Shown here: piece by piece, positions 26,813 to 38,471 of the stretch
Position numbering within the stretch: the stretch's first letter is position 1
Layout: each line of letters starts with the position of its first letter
DNA from: Fulvia fulva
Lineage: Eukaryota; Ascomycota; Dothideomycetes; Mycosphaerellales; Mycosphaerellaceae
Direction: 5' to 3'
DNA: 64,000 nucleotides
Assembly (NCBI RefSeq): GCF_020509005.1
Contig: NC_063012.1
Coordinates: forward strand, 5,270,001-5,334,000
Translations under genes and position numbers: made by a program
Notes under the pieces: model-generated
The model's input: only the letters and a program-made list of their open reading frames with translations
The model's database searches: none
What the model was told of the DNA's origin: nothing

Positions 26813-29547
26813 CTACTCCTCCTCCGACTCCTCGCTGTCATCATCGCCGGATGTGTCCTCTGCCATGGCGTAGTTGTTGGACGCCGTAGGGCTCTGGCTG
26901 GCGCTTACACCGGGCTGGTTGAATTGCGCTAATTGCTTTTGAAGATCCTCAATCGCCGCAGTCTGCTGGTCCTTGCCCATCGGCTTGTGCTTCTTCTTCT
27001 TGGGCGCGGCACCCCCGCCTCCACCACCCCCGCCGCCGCCGCCACGACGCGCGCCGCGCTCTGGTTCGAAGTCATCGTCGTCCATGGCGGCCGCATCGTC
27101 TGGAGACACTGCGCGACCCTTGTTTGGGTTACCGAAGAGACTACGAACATACTTGAGGAGCATGGACTGCACATCGTTCGGAAGGTCATCGATCTCCAGC
27201 TCCATCTCCTCCTGGTCCCGGTACTTCTGGCAGTTCTCTGTGATGATGCGTGTAAGCTCTGCGACCTGGCCGTCGTCCATCTTGCCGACTGCTTCTGAGA
27301 TTTCTTGCTTCTCTTCATATGTCACTTGGCGGACCTTCTTGGATGCTTTGGCCTTTACTGGAGCTGGTCTCGATCTGGGAGGTGCGTGGACTCGCTCAGG
27401 CTTCTTGGTTGTTGGCTTTGGAGCCTTAGCCTTCTTGTTGGGCTTCTTCCCCTGCTGATTCAAGCCAGCCAAAGCATTTTGCATCTCGGCAAGCTGCTTC
27501 TGAAGTGCGCGAATGGTTCCAGCTGGATCGTCAGGAGCCTCTTCTTCCTCTTCTTCCTCATCTTCGTCGACGCTATCCTCTTCAGCTGAGGCCGAGGTCG
27601 CGCGCTGAGTATCAGCTTTGCGCTTCTTCTCCCACTTATCCTTTTCTTGCCACAAGGCATCGAAGTGGCGCTTGAACTGGACTCCAAGGTCGCGAACGAC
27701 GTTGCCGGCCGGGTTGAAGGCGAGACAGTTCTGAATCATAAGCTCGAAATCCTTCTTGAACTCGTTGGCCTTGCCGTACTGGCCCTGCTTGAGCTTCTGC
27801 GCCATAGTGGAGAGGTCCATGGGAGATTTGACGATCTGTCGATAGTGCGGGATGTTTAATGCCACTGGATCTACCGGTGCGAGGAAGACGTGATTGACCT
27901 GGCCGTACTTCGGAGAACGAAGCTCTTCGAGAATATGTTCGCAAAACTTCAGCTCAAGCTGGTGCTCCTTGCGCTTTGGCTTGGCATACGCAAGTTCGCG
28001 AGCTGGAGGTGGCTTGATTGTTCGGGCAGGTCGATTGATTGTGGAATCTCGGCGGATCTGTGGAGTACCGTCAGGCTGAAGCGCAAAGGCATCTGCTGCG
28101 CCAGCTCCGGACGTTTGATAAGTCATTCCCGGCGCATGATTCGCCGACCGTGACTCTCTGCGAGCAGAAGGTGGGGGAGGCTTCGGCGAAGCCTTCTTGG
28201 CCTGAACCTTCGATGGAGCTGCATGAGTCGCGCTTGGGACGGTCTCCATCATCTTGCGAAAGTACGCTTCCATGGAGAAACCGGCTTGAGTAATTAGATG
28301 GTTATCTCCGTTGAACTTCCGCGTATTACTGATAATTAGGTCGAAGTCGTCCGCGAACTCTTGGACGTTATTGTACTTGTTCGACTTCAGCTTGGACTCC
28401 ATTGTATTGAGATCCATGGGGTGCTTGACAATATCAGGGTATGTCGGGATGTTGAGAGCCACATGATCCACTGGATTAAGGAAGGCCACGGAGTTCTTGG
28501 TCTTCTTGAGGTTCTTCATCTTCTCCGACAAGAATTTCATCTGCGACGTGGTCATGGGATCCTTGCAGTATTGATGCTTGGGTGGCGCAGTCTCAGCAGC
28601 TTTCACAGGCTCCGATGCATCTGCTGGCTTCGCGTCGGGGACCACTGGCTTCGCCTCTACTGGTTCTCCTCCCTCTGTGGTCGCTAGAGGTGTGCCATCG
28701 AGTGGCGCGTCTTTGGTAGCATCTGTCTGAGGAGCGGTAGCGGGTGGCACATTCGTGTCAGCAGAAGTAGATTGCGCAGCTGGTGCTGCCTGCTCAGTCG
28801 GTTCCGGTTCAGCAGCTTCGCGTGGATTTGCGGTCTGCTCTGGCTCTGGCTCTGGCTGCTGTGCATTGGTCTCGTTGACTGCAGGTACCGGGTCAGGCTT
28901 CGCGTCCGGCATAGGCACATCCTCGACCTTGTTACGCTTCGCTGCGGGTTCCTCGTCCTCGTCGTCATCCTCCCTGGGTCGCACCAGACTCGGCTCTGCG
29001 GGTGCTGCTGGCGCGACAGGCTCTGGATCTGCTTCCACTTTTGCTGGCTCCTCTACTGTCTGCATCTCTGTGTCGACGTTAGCTTCTGAAGTGGCGAGAG
29101 GCTCATCGGGTGGCGGCGTCGGATGAGAGGTAGGTGCGTCCTTGGGAATGAAGTCTGACACCGGCGCAATCCCTGGCGCAACATCTTCGACTGGTGTCGG
29201 CTCAGCAGTGTTAGAATCCGCGGTGATGTTGTTGATGTCGAGCACAGGATCTGTCTTGGAAATGGCGCCGTTCTCCACAAACGCAGTCGCGTTTTGGTCG
29301 CTGTTGTGTTCGCCGTTCTCCATGTTGTGGTCAAGGTCATGGTCGCTGGATGCAAGTTAGCAAATTTTATATAAGCAGACAGAGGTGGTCGCGCGCATTC
29401 ACAAGTGATGAAGATGCAGGAAAGGTCTCGATGTGAACAGGTGAATGGCGACAGACAAGCAGAGGAAACTACGTACCCATTGACGATGGGCGCATCAGTC
29501 GGTAGTGACGGCTTGATGAGCTCTGGTTGCGCAATGTCGGAAGCCAT
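26813..29547 (-). CDS. BDF1: BET-family double bromodomain protein (Bdf1-like)
   Basis: Exons are 29477-29547 and 26813-29345, giving 867 residues. Exon 1 ends VNG, the donor is GTACGT and the acceptor CATCCAG, rejoining as DHDLDHNM. A Pro/Glu/Ala-rich N-terminal third precedes bromodomain 1 (about 282-390: PVDHVALNIPTYPDIVKHPM, NTRKFNG), bromodomain 2 (about 484-590: VFLAPVDPVALNIPHY, NCLAFNP) and a NET domain (about 692-760: TYEEKQEISEAVGKM, IDDLPNDVQ). A Gly run with Lys and an acidic tail follow. Such proteins bind acetylated histone H4 and link chromatin to TFIID and SWR1. Both reader Asn residues are present. Confidence 0.95.
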
Positions 29548-30740
29548 GTTGGAAGGTGAGGTGGGCAGAGGTGAGTGGTAGCGCGCACGTGATGCCGTGC
29601 ACGCAGCCTCGATTGTTATGAACAGCTATCACGCGACTATCGAGATGGATGCGCCAGTATTAGTGCTGTTTCGTGGTGGCGCAAACGAATGCTGGAACAC
29701 GTAGACAAGAGCTGCACGTGATTGTTTGGTGTGGTCAAAGGCGGGCGCGGGTGGGTTGGGTTGGTCGGCGGTTGGGTCGCGGGTTTGCCTTGATGGATGA
29801 GGCTCTGTGCGTTCGGCGGAGGTGCGTCGCGTGTGGCTCGGGCAATCTGAAAGAATGCAAGACGCGGATGAAATGTTAGAATTTCAAGTACCCAAGGCAA
29901 TCGCGCTAGGACCGGACGGCGGCTCCCGCTTCAGTCAGGTGACCAAAAAATTCAACCGAGCTCCAAAAAGAATACAGCAGCCTTGCAACGTTGCGAGGCG
30001 TGAATGACGCGCAGAAGCACAAGAACCAGAGTCACGGCCGCGTCCAGCTGGGCGGCTGGGGAGGGCACCAGCAAGAATATAAGTTAGACGTGGTGGCGCC
30101 AGTGAAGTGGTTGCGCCTGCAGATGACCAGATAGCGAGAGCTTAAGGTGGCTGCCGGCAACAAGCGAGCGTGGCGGGCGGAGTGTATCGAGCAGGCGGCG
30201 TGCGAATAATGGCAGGGAGGAAAGAGCGGGGTAGCTCGTTGAGGAGCAACAGAGTCGGACAGGAAGAAACGAGGACGCGGGACCCCGTGAGGTATAAGAG
30301 GCAGCGGAGAGGCAGGCCAGTAGCCAGTACTGTACCTTGTTAGTCCACGAAACAGCCTACTACTAGTCCTGCAGATTTGCTCCTTTTCTCGCCTGAGGTT
30401 AAAATCAGATGATAATGTGATCGCAATCAATGTTTTTGTCCAAGACGATGCTGCGTCTGTTGCATGTACATGTATGCTTTGCGGCGGTATTGTCGGTGTG
30501 CTGTGCTCGTCGCGACTGCCGTGTTGTGATGGGAGGAGCGTCTTGAGTCATCGTGTTGTCACAGTGCCAGCTACATGTCATGATGTACGGACATAAGATT
30601 TCGCTTCTATCCAGGTCCGTGCTCTCGAAGTTTAGCGGCGGAAAAAAAGTCCATCCGCCAGGCGAAGAACAACAGGTCCAACAATCCCCCATCACCTGCC
30701 ACCGATCGACTCTGCGTGTGTGCCTGGCAATGTTGTCGCC
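29548..30740. other. Intergenic, 1.2 kb, no gene seen
   Basis: Promoter region for BDF1 (minus) and UTP5 (plus). A G-rich tract occurs near 29740-29790. No coding or RNA gene was recognised. Confidence 0.55.
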
Positions 30741-32165
30741 ATGAGCACCGCAAAGCGTGTTCGCAGGTCGCAGGGAGAGGCGCAACGAGCGGCTCCCCCA
30801 GCGGCGACTCCTAACAAACGGCCCAAGACCTCCCACGTGCCCTCAAAATCTGGACTCGCTTTCCTGGTCAACGAGGACGCCAGAGCTGGCAAGAAGCTTG
30901 ATGCGAACCTCACAAACGGCGTCTCGCGCGCACGATCTACCCGCGTGGACGAGTCACATGCGAATGTGGCACAGGATACGAGTGGACAAGGGGAGGCAGA
31001 GGCGCCCATAAGCATCTCTAGCAGAGAGGAAGATTCTAGCGAGTTGGCCCATGATGACGAAGCAGATGCGGCGGACTCCAAAGATGTCGCCCTCCTGACA
31101 AACGGCCACGCCAGCGATGATGAGGATGGGCAGGCTAACGGCGGCGCAGGAGATGCTGAGATGGCTGATGCGGAGGAGACGGCTTCAGCTGAGGAGCAGA
31201 CATTTGGAGACATGCTACAAGCGCGACATCCCGACCCGATCGATGTGTCTAAGTGGCTTCCCGCCAATGCGGCAGACTCGCACAGTCTGGCACCCGCGAA
31301 CCGGAACAGCTCGCTGATGCAAAGTGGTCACTCTCTGGGTACTGTGTTGGTACAGGCATTGAAGAACAACGACAAGGACCTCCTCGAGAGCTGCTTCGCG
31401 ACTGTCGATCATTCGACCATACGACTGACGATTCAAAGGATCAAGTCCCGCGATGTGGCCTCGCTGCTGGAGAAGATAGCAGAGCGCATACACAAGCGTC
31501 CTGGCAGAACTGGGAATTTGATGGTGTGGGTTCAGTGGTCGCTAGTCACTCACGGGGGATATCTGGCTTCCCAGCCGGAGCTTATGAAGAAGCTCAATTC
31601 GCTATCTCAAGTGGTTCGAGAGCGAGCAAACGGCCTGCAGCCTCTTCTCCATTTGAAGGGTAAGCTGGATCTTCTGAGTGCGCAGCTAGAGCTCAGGCGG
31701 GGCATGCAAGATGCGTCGCGGGCCTTGAACTCTGAAGACCTTGATGATCCAAGAGGAGTCTTGTATATTGAAGGCCGGGACGACGATTTCACCAGTGACG
31801 ACGAAGCGAACAATCCACAAGCGGGCAACCAGTCTCGAAGGCGGATAAAGGCCAAGCAGGATGCTGATGACGATGAAGTAAGCGACGACGACGATGAAAT
31901 GGGTGGCGAATTACCCACCGGTGTCGCGCTCGATGACGACGAAGACAGCTCTGATGATGGAGATACTGCCGAGCATGACGGCATGGTCGATATAGAAGCC
32001 GAAGAGGGAGAGTCTGGTGACGAAGAAGAAGCCGACTCGGACGAAGAAGTGGACAGCGATGCTGGAGAGGAAGATGATGACGAAGGAAGCGAGGGAGACG
32101 ATGACGAGGGCGACTCCGAGACTGTCAAAACACCAAAGGCGAACCTCCTGAACCGCAAGCGATGA
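30741..32165 (+). CDS. UTP5: Utp5-like small-subunit processome protein (Utp12 domain)
   Basis: A single exon of 474 residues. The start at 30741 is the first ATG in frame. After a disordered N-terminus with a basic patch (KRVRRSQ, NKRPK) comes a helical Utp12 domain at about 195-325 (LVQALKNNDKDLLESCFATV, WVQWSLVTHGGYL, LKGKLDLLSAQLELR). The last 130 residues are strongly acidic (SDDDDEMGG, EEDDDEGSEGDDDEG). Utp5 belongs to the t-UTP/UtpA complex that starts 18S rRNA processing in the nucleolus. Yeast Utp5 has a WD40 propeller before this domain, which is absent here. A Utp12-domain relative other than Utp5 is possible. Confidence 0.8.
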   Translation: MSTAKRVRRSQGEAQRAAPPAATPNKRPKTSHVPSKSGLAFLVNEDARAGKKLDANLTNGVSRARSTRVDESHANVAQDTSGQGEAEAPISISSREEDSSELAHDDEADAADSKDVALLTNGHASDDEDGQANGGAGDAEMADAEETASAEEQTFGDMLQARHPDPIDVSKWLPANAADSHSLAPANRNSSLMQSGHSLGTVLVQALKNNDKDLLESCFATVDHSTIRLTIQRIKSRDVASLLEKIAERIHKRPGRTGNLMVWVQWSLVTHGGYLASQPELMKKLNSLSQVVRERANGLQPLLHLKGKLDLLSAQLELRRGMQDASRALNSEDLDDPRGVLYIEGRDDDFTSDDEANNPQAGNQSRRRIKAKQDADDDEVSDDDDEMGGELPTGVALDDDEDSSDDGDTAEHDGMVDIEAEEGESGDEEEADSDEEVDSDAGEEDDDEGSEGDDDEGDSETVKTPKANLLNRKR

Positions 32166-32788
32166 GCAAAACACACATGCGACCCTCAATGCCGCCATAC
32201 GAAGCCACATGCTTCCTTATGTGCGACAGACACTCGTGATTCTGCCGACTTGTCACGCATCGAGCCTAGGAAGGGCACAAAATGGACGGTGTCGCCAAAC
32301 ATCTTTGAGCGACCAAGCGATCTGGTAGTTCGTTGAATAGGCCGACCGCCGTCACTGTATACTTAACAAGCCGGGCAGATGACTGTGCATATGATTGTAC
32401 ACTTTTGCTGGCTGGGACTAGGTCTTGGCATAGCGGTGGAGTTCGAAAGCAGGACTCAACGCGAAACATTCATCGTCGACTGAAGGCTGTGAAATGAACA
32501 AAATCATTGTTTCCATTCACATTTTCACGAGACCTCGAACGAATCGTCAAAGAGGTTTGTGACATTTCTTTGTCTGCTTCTCCGATTGTATTATGCGCTC
32601 TTTGTGGGTGCGAAGACAACGACATTATGGAGATATATACCCCTGGCCCTTTCCCCATTGCCACTTTCTGTCCCATCGCATCCCATGCATAGTAGACCGC
32701 GCTTCGCTGAGCATTTCGACCTCGATCTCAGTAACTCGACTACAGGAGACATCATTCCAGCACCGCAGGCGGTACACACAGAGAAAGG
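32166..32788. other. Intergenic, no gene seen
   Basis: 3' UTR of the UTP5-like gene and leader of the next ORF. A short frame at 32685-32841 (starting MHSRPRF) overlaps the next gene's start, but nothing supports it. Confidence 0.5.
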
Positions 32789-33853
32789 ATGGAGCCTCCT
32801 GTCAGTCGTGAAGCAGTCTACAATGCATCTTACCGTCCCATGACAATCATTGCAGGCGAAACGGTCATCGCTGGCGAGCCAGTCACACCGCCTGATGATG
32901 TTAGGAGATACGGTAAGGGCAAAGGCCGGGATCGCGATCAACCTGCTTACACGAATCCATACTTCGACGAGCCTCTCTGTCCTCTCGAGACCCGAAGTTC
33001 TCCGCTAGAGGCCGTGAACAGTCCTTACGTTCACACCAAAGCGACTGATCTCAAAGCGACTGACGTCAAAAGGAAAACACTGTTCGATGAGCTCGCGCGG
33101 TTCTCCTTCGACAGTATCCGCAGCTCATCTGACTGGTCAGACGCCCAATCTCCTGCAACCACCGTCAGCACCGGCATCCTCTTCCCCGAGCAACAGCCCG
33201 ATTTCAGCCAGACAATTGCTGAGGACGACGACGAAGATCTCGACATTACTGCCGAGCTTCAAGCTGGTAACAACAGTGGCAGGGATGCCGAAGGTAAGAG
33301 TCGTTGCCGTGTCAATAGCTACGAGGAAGTCCTTCTTCGTTGTCAACAGCTTGCTGACGAGGCTGCAGCTGCTAATGCAGCCCCTGCACCGATAGCAGGT
33401 CCATCCCGAGCACACATTCCTCGTGCACGGCAAACCGACACCAGTCCGCTCAAGCCGATCCAGCACAAAGACATCGAAATGGGCAATATGTCACGCGATA
33501 TCAGCGGCACAACGCTCACCGCATCTGTCGCTAAGTCCAGAAGCTGCTGGCAAGCCCTTGCCAATGCTGTTAACGGCATAAGTAGAGCTTATGAAGAAGA
33601 GTACTTCCCGAAAACCGACGCACCCACTCAACAGTGGAAAGCATTTGGAGAGCGAATATCCCCAGCCGGAACCATTGCAGAGGTCAGCAAAGCATTTGCG
33701 GGTACTGTCTACAAGGCTGCGAATGATGATTTCTCGCGGAAATGGAGGTCCGCCTGCTTGAAGATCAGCCAGTGTCTTGACATTGTCAATGAGGCTTGTG
33801 TAAACGCTGTCGTGACGAAGAGGTACCAGCCGGGAGATCATGAGATGGTCTAA
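32789..33853 (+). CDS. Hypothetical protein, lineage-specific
   Basis: An ATG-started frame of 354 residues with no family I recognise. The first 230 residues are disordered (Ser, Asp, Pro, Glu), including an acidic run EDDDEDLDI. The last 120 look folded and helical (SCWQALANAVNGISRAYEEE, VYKAANDDFSRKWRSACLKI, LDIVNEACVNAV). No signal peptide or membrane segment was seen. It lies on the same strand as UTP5 and the Gag1-like gene. An upstream exon cannot be ruled out. Confidence 0.65.
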   Translation: MEPPVSREAVYNASYRPMTIIAGETVIAGEPVTPPDDVRRYGKGKGRDRDQPAYTNPYFDEPLCPLETRSSPLEAVNSPYVHTKATDLKATDVKRKTLFDELARFSFDSIRSSSDWSDAQSPATTVSTGILFPEQQPDFSQTIAEDDDEDLDITAELQAGNNSGRDAEGKSRCRVNSYEEVLLRCQQLADEAAAANAAPAPIAGPSRAHIPRARQTDTSPLKPIQHKDIEMGNMSRDISGTTLTASVAKSRSCWQALANAVNGISRAYEEEYFPKTDAPTQQWKAFGERISPAGTIAEVSKAFAGTVYKAANDDFSRKWRSACLKISQCLDIVNEACVNAVVTKRYQPGDHEMV

Positions 33854-34530
33854 GTGTCAGGATATCGCTTGGGGTGGCTGTATGAGTATGCTCGGGAAAT
33901 TGTACGAGTAAGTACATGTGATGTGTGGAGACAAATGGCAACTTTCTGGGAGCGCTTCTTCAATGCTTTTCCAATGATGTTTCAATGCTGTTGGGCCGGT
34001 TTGAGAGACCGCATCACCGGCAAGTATCTGGCCTTCTCAGTCGTGACGCCAGCCAGTCCACGGGCACGTAAATCAAGGTGCATGCGTGATGTGTGATAGA
34101 TGTTGACGGAGTGCAGGTGGCACGGAGGCAAGAGGGTGGTTGCAGCGGATGATTGTCCCGCCGATCTCGGCTTTGTGAAGAACGATCGATCTAGATCTGA
34201 CGGCACGCACCAGAGCTGGAGGCTGCTCTCGCTAGCGAAAGTCAAGGCTCAATCTCAAAGTGAATGATGACGTCTCGCAGCCTGCGACTCCTCCTCCTCC
34301 TCCTCCTCCTCCTCCACGACCATCACCTCCACGACCATCACCTCCACGTCGCCCTTGCCTACCCATCTGTGCAGCGTTCAGCGATTCACGGGCAGCGGTT
34401 TCGGTCGCCACAGTAATACCTGACGATTCCACGGCATCACAGGTCACGCGACAGCACAAAGCGTAATCCCCATCGGCCACCGGTCTGAAACGATTACGAT
34501 TACTATCCACTGGCAACACTGGACTATGCG
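33854..34530. repeat. Intergenic with a (CTC)n run and 15-bp tandem copies
   Basis: (CTC)n occupies about 34288-34314, followed by two copies of a CGACCATCACCTCCA unit to about 34347. A 50-codon frame starts at the ATG at 34264 and crosses the repeat, but has no other support. The rest is promoter and leader of the next gene. Confidence 0.6.
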
Positions 34531-35583
34531 ATGACGCTCCACCTGAGTCTACCGGGGTCGCATCACCACAACAAGCAGACCGAGCAACAGCAAGAAGTGC
34601 GCGAGGCACGACGGCAGTTGAAGGAGCGCATAAGGAATGACTGGCAGTATCCGCCTTTGCCGGAATGGAGGTCAAGTGGTCGCCATGCCCAGGCGCAGGT
34701 AGAGGACGCAGAAGCACGAATAGCAGGGTTCAGGTTCCACACACCGAACAAACCGGACAGGCTGAGCGACGGGACCGGGGAAGCGCTGGGTCTCGACTTT
34801 GATCCTCTGGACTGGAGGGAAAGAGAGTACTCCAGCAACGATGACTCTGATGTGGAGAACCAGCATTCGCCCGCAATGATGAACTCGAAATCGAGCTCGA
34901 AGGGCAGCGTCAGCAAGTTCGACTCTCCAGACAGTGTAGGGGCACAATTGTCGAACCGACACATGGCAAAGAAACGCAAGCGCTGGCAAGCTCTTGAGGA
35001 GGAGATGAGCTGGAATTACGGTCTATCACATTGGATGCGAAGACGCGATGCGTGGTGCTGTGCGCGAACAGCGACGGATGTCAGTATACTCGAGAACAGC
35101 CAGCATGGAGACCAGTCAGGGTCGGCATCAGGGTCGGTCAGCTCGAGTCCTCGGACCTCAACTTCGTCTATGCCCGCAGAAGAGCACTCCACGCCCGGCT
35201 CAACACCCTCTATATCACCTGACATAGGAGCTGGAAGAACAATGGTGGCGCCTACGACCGTCTCCCCAGTGGAGGTGCTCGTGCCCATAGCACCACCACT
35301 ACTCCCCGATCACCCGGTCCGGCGGAAGATCACACCCAACATGTTTCCAGAGATCTACACAAAAGTCATACTTCAATCTCGAACACCATCCGTTCCGATC
35401 AATCTCCAGACGTTAGTGACTGCGTTAGTGCAAGGCTGGAAAGATGATGGCGAGTGGCCGCCAAAGAGTGGACCTTTGGAGAAGAGTATTGGTCGAAAGA
35501 AGGGCAGTCATACTGGCGGCATTAAAGAGGGCGTTAAAAGGGTGCTCAGAATCACTAGTGTCGGCGAGAGTGGCAAGAGCTAA
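34531..35583 (+). CDS. Gag1-like clamp domain protein (former DUF4050)
   Basis: A single visible exon of 350 residues. The family core is plain at about 22-190: EVREARRQLKERIRNDWQYP, LDFDPLDWREREYSS, RKRWQALEEEMSWN, then LSHWMRRRDAWCCAR. A Ser/Thr/Pro-rich linker follows, then a second conserved block near 260-320 (RRKITPNMFPEIYTKVILQ, LVQGWKDDGEWPP). The fission-yeast relative Gag1 has been tied to TORC1 control; the role here is inferred from the domain only. The N-terminus (MTLHLSLPGSHHH) starts at the first ATG, and an upstream exon is possible. Confidence 0.75.
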   Translation: MTLHLSLPGSHHHNKQTEQQQEVREARRQLKERIRNDWQYPPLPEWRSSGRHAQAQVEDAEARIAGFRFHTPNKPDRLSDGTGEALGLDFDPLDWREREYSSNDDSDVENQHSPAMMNSKSSSKGSVSKFDSPDSVGAQLSNRHMAKKRKRWQALEEEMSWNYGLSHWMRRRDAWCCARTATDVSILENSQHGDQSGSASGSVSSSPRTSTSSMPAEEHSTPGSTPSISPDIGAGRTMVAPTTVSPVEVLVPIAPPLLPDHPVRRKITPNMFPEIYTKVILQSRTPSVPINLQTLVTALVQGWKDDGEWPPKSGPLEKSIGRKKGSHTGGIKEGVKRVLRITSVGESGKS

Positions 35584-37046
35584 TCGTCTTTGTGTTGTTG
35601 TTCTGGCGTTCGCTGTACTGCATGGCGTTGGTCGCGGCATGGCGTTGGTCGCGGCATGGCGTTGGTCGCGGCATAGCGATCATGATATGGCGGGGTTGTG
35701 GAGCAGTCTATATTGTTATGGGCATGATGAGCTCTGCCTCGACTGTCATTTGCTGTTGCAGCTCACGCAGTTCTCCGTGTTCATTCTTCTGTAGCCATGA
35801 GCAAACTTTGACGCCAGTATTCGGCCCTCGACCACTTCCGGCCGACAGACATTCTGGGTACGTACCAGCTATCCTTCGCATTCGGTCGGCATCATGATCA
35901 CCATCTGTGACCTTATGATGCAGTCATGCTGCTGCAGCATATCCTCTGCTCCTGAGGCACAGCACCAGCGTCAGTGCGGCGCCTCACAGCTTTGCAAACC
36001 GTCAATGCAGCTGGGCTATGCTCAAGCTGCAAGTATTTGGTCGTCTGTTCTTGGTACTGAGTAGATCCTGTTGACGTGCCTGCGCTAGGAAAGGCTGATG
36101 GACTTGCTCGCTGAAGTGAGTTGAGTCTGCTGCAGATGGCGGGATTGATCGATGCTAGCTTACGATAAGTGTACTTTGTATGATGTAGCGCGTCGATGGT
36201 ATATACTGAGGCGATGCCACTCGTTCCAAGCTCTTTTCCGACGTCAGAAACTGACTGAAATCGAAGCGTGTATCGGGGCAAGTATACCTCACGATACTTC
36301 GACAATGCAGCGAGCAACATATCTCTCACAGCTCTACGTTTCAGTATATCGAACATCCCACCGGACATTGAACACTGTCTTCTCACGATCGCCCATGTTG
36401 GCTGTGACCCAAGCCAACTTAACCGCTGGTGTGGACGGAATCAGCTGGGTTGAGCCAGCGCAAGATCAGACTGGGCTCCAGTAAGTTCATCAAATGTCAA
36501 AACAACAGGTTGCGACCCATCGAGACGACTTGACCTCGAGAAATGCTGGCTTGGTAATGCTAAGTCCTTTCCTGTCTCCGACACGGTATATTTAGTGCCT
36601 ATCCGGACAAAGCTACTGTTCCAGGCGGCCGTCCTCTGCTTCCGACAGCAATTCCAATCTCCCACGTTCCGGGAGCGTCCTCGAAGCAACCGAGACGGAT
36701 ACAGAAACGTCCTCAATTGGTCAAGAAAGGCTCACGAGAGTCGCATCAACCTTTCGTCAGACCGAGCAGACCCGCCCTTCCATACAGGCACTGCGAGCCT
36801 GTACTCCCGTATCATGGCCTGCTTTCCTTGACGAGTGGTCAGCCTCTGGGCCAAACCTGGCAGCCACCGACGGGAGCCGAATGACCGAGCAGCCTGAGAG
36901 CATCAGATCCGGGCATCCAATTTCAGGTGGCCTGACCCCTTAAAAGAGTTCAGCACGGCAGCGTCAACTTGGTGTGTTACAAGTGCGTGACGCAGTGGAG
37001 GCGCTGTGATAGACAGTCGCATTGGCCCTGGTCTATCTGCAATGTG
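35584..37046. other. Intergenic, 1.46 kb, no convincing gene
   Basis: Apart from the minisatellite at 35621-35676 this holds only short unconserved frames (for example 35913-36386 minus, 36441-36716 minus). No RNA gene was recognised. Confidence 0.5.
35621..35676. repeat. 17-bp minisatellite, about 3.3 copies
   Basis: The unit CATGGCGTTGGTCGCGG is repeated three times head to tail and trails into a fourth partial copy (CATAGCG), just after the stop of the Gag1-like gene. Confidence 0.95.
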
Positions 37047-38157
37047 TCAATTGAGGCCTCTCATGACACCTTCGAATGCAACCAGTGCCATTGCATTGGC
37101 AGGAAAAGCGCGTAAAAAGCATGGTACGAAGCCTCTCCAGTAGCCTTTCCATCCCGACTCTTTGTATACCGCCATAGCCGCATTTCTCCACCGAAGAAAC
37201 TTTCTCTCAGGACCGAGCGGATCGGTCATGATCCGCTGTTTGATAACGTCCGAAGGGTAGGATGTCAGCCAGAACACCTGTGCTGAGAGACCACCTGCCC
37301 AGAAGTTGACTGCTGGGGCGCTGAGATGGGTGTTCTTCTGGAACCAGCGAGTAAAGACATCGTAAGTTCCCCACCACGCGAAAAAGAAGGTCCTGAAGAT
37401 CAGCGTGGCGGAAAGTCCATGCCAAAGCCCAGGGATGCCGTGCCCGGCGTATATTCTGCGTGCACAGTCGATCGGTCCAGCGTACTGTCTCTGCGCCTTC
37501 GTGGCCTGATATTGCACCTGCAGACGCGCTTTCACGTGCTCTACTGGCGCGGCGATGACGGAGACTGTCCAACCAGCCAGGGTTCCCGCGATGGCATGGC
37601 CGACTGCTGGTAGCTTCTTCCGCTCATCATCGCTCATCCAGACAGCAGGATGGTTTGGCGCAGCACGCATCGGCTGGAAAACATGCTCATTGAGCAGGCG
37701 GCGATAAAGAGTAAGTGAGCCTAGCATCAAGCTGTCCATGCACATCCAGCCTATCAATGGAGGCGTGGCACCCTACACGGAAGATGTCAGAGCGAGTGCG
37801 CAAAGACGGAGCCGTGCGACTTGCCTTGTAGATGCCATTGACGCCCTCTTTGCGCAGCGTCTGGAGTAGGCAGTCTAGAGGACCTTTGAACTGCGAGTGG
37901 TTCGAGGTCTGGAGTCGCACTTTGATGGTGTCGAACGGATGCTACGAGGCCGACTGATTAGCTTGTGCATGACTGCTCTCTGCACGACCAACACATACTC
38001 CGACACTCAACTTTGCGATGCCTGAAAACACGCCCGCAACAAAGCCTTTGTAGTTGCCGCCCCTGGCCTTCACGGCGGTGGTGCTGGCCTCGTCGACATT
38101 CTGCTTGGCGGGAGCGGAGGTCGGCCCATGGCTGGCGTCGCTCACCTCTGCAGACAT
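37047..38157 (-). CDS. SLC25 mitochondrial carrier
   Basis: Exons are 37999-38157, 37825-37941 and 37047-37772, giving 333 residues from the ATG at 38157. The three carrier signatures are present: HPFDTIKVRLQ, APVEHVKARLQ and YPSDVIKQRI, each followed by a short helix, so there are six membrane helices. Intron 1 is GTATGT...GTAG. Intron 2 is a GC-AG intron: AAG, then GCAAGT, ending GTAG before GGT GCC. The HPFDTIKVRLQT and GWMCMDS motifs fit the acyl-carnitine/amino-acid carrier branch, but the substrate cannot be read from sequence. It sits in the inner mitochondrial membrane and is divergent from the glycosyltransferase gene with a 314-bp gap. Confidence 0.9.
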
Positions 38158-38471
38158 GAAGAACGGCGGGCCACGACGCTGCTCTCCCTTCGCATCGTTG
38201 GCAGTCGATGGAAGGAGGTCTGAGTCAGATGAAACGAAACGCGTTGCAGTCGTTTCGTCGGCGATCGACGAGGACACACGGTCGCACTCGGATTCTCTCC
38301 GGAATGACGCCTTTGACACTGTCTCCCGATCGCGGCTGACGGATTACATTTGGCAAGCGCCTCTCTCAGCCCAGAAACATTCTCCCGACTACCAACTCAG
38401 AAGATGCAGTCCCCCACCGCGGAGCGACCAACTCGGTCACGCTTGAACATACACCATCTACACCAACGACC

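Noticed and set aside
34232..34717. 161-codon minus-strand ORF with poly-Gly
   Set aside because: It is created by the (CTC)n repeat and runs antisense to the start of the Gag1-like gene.
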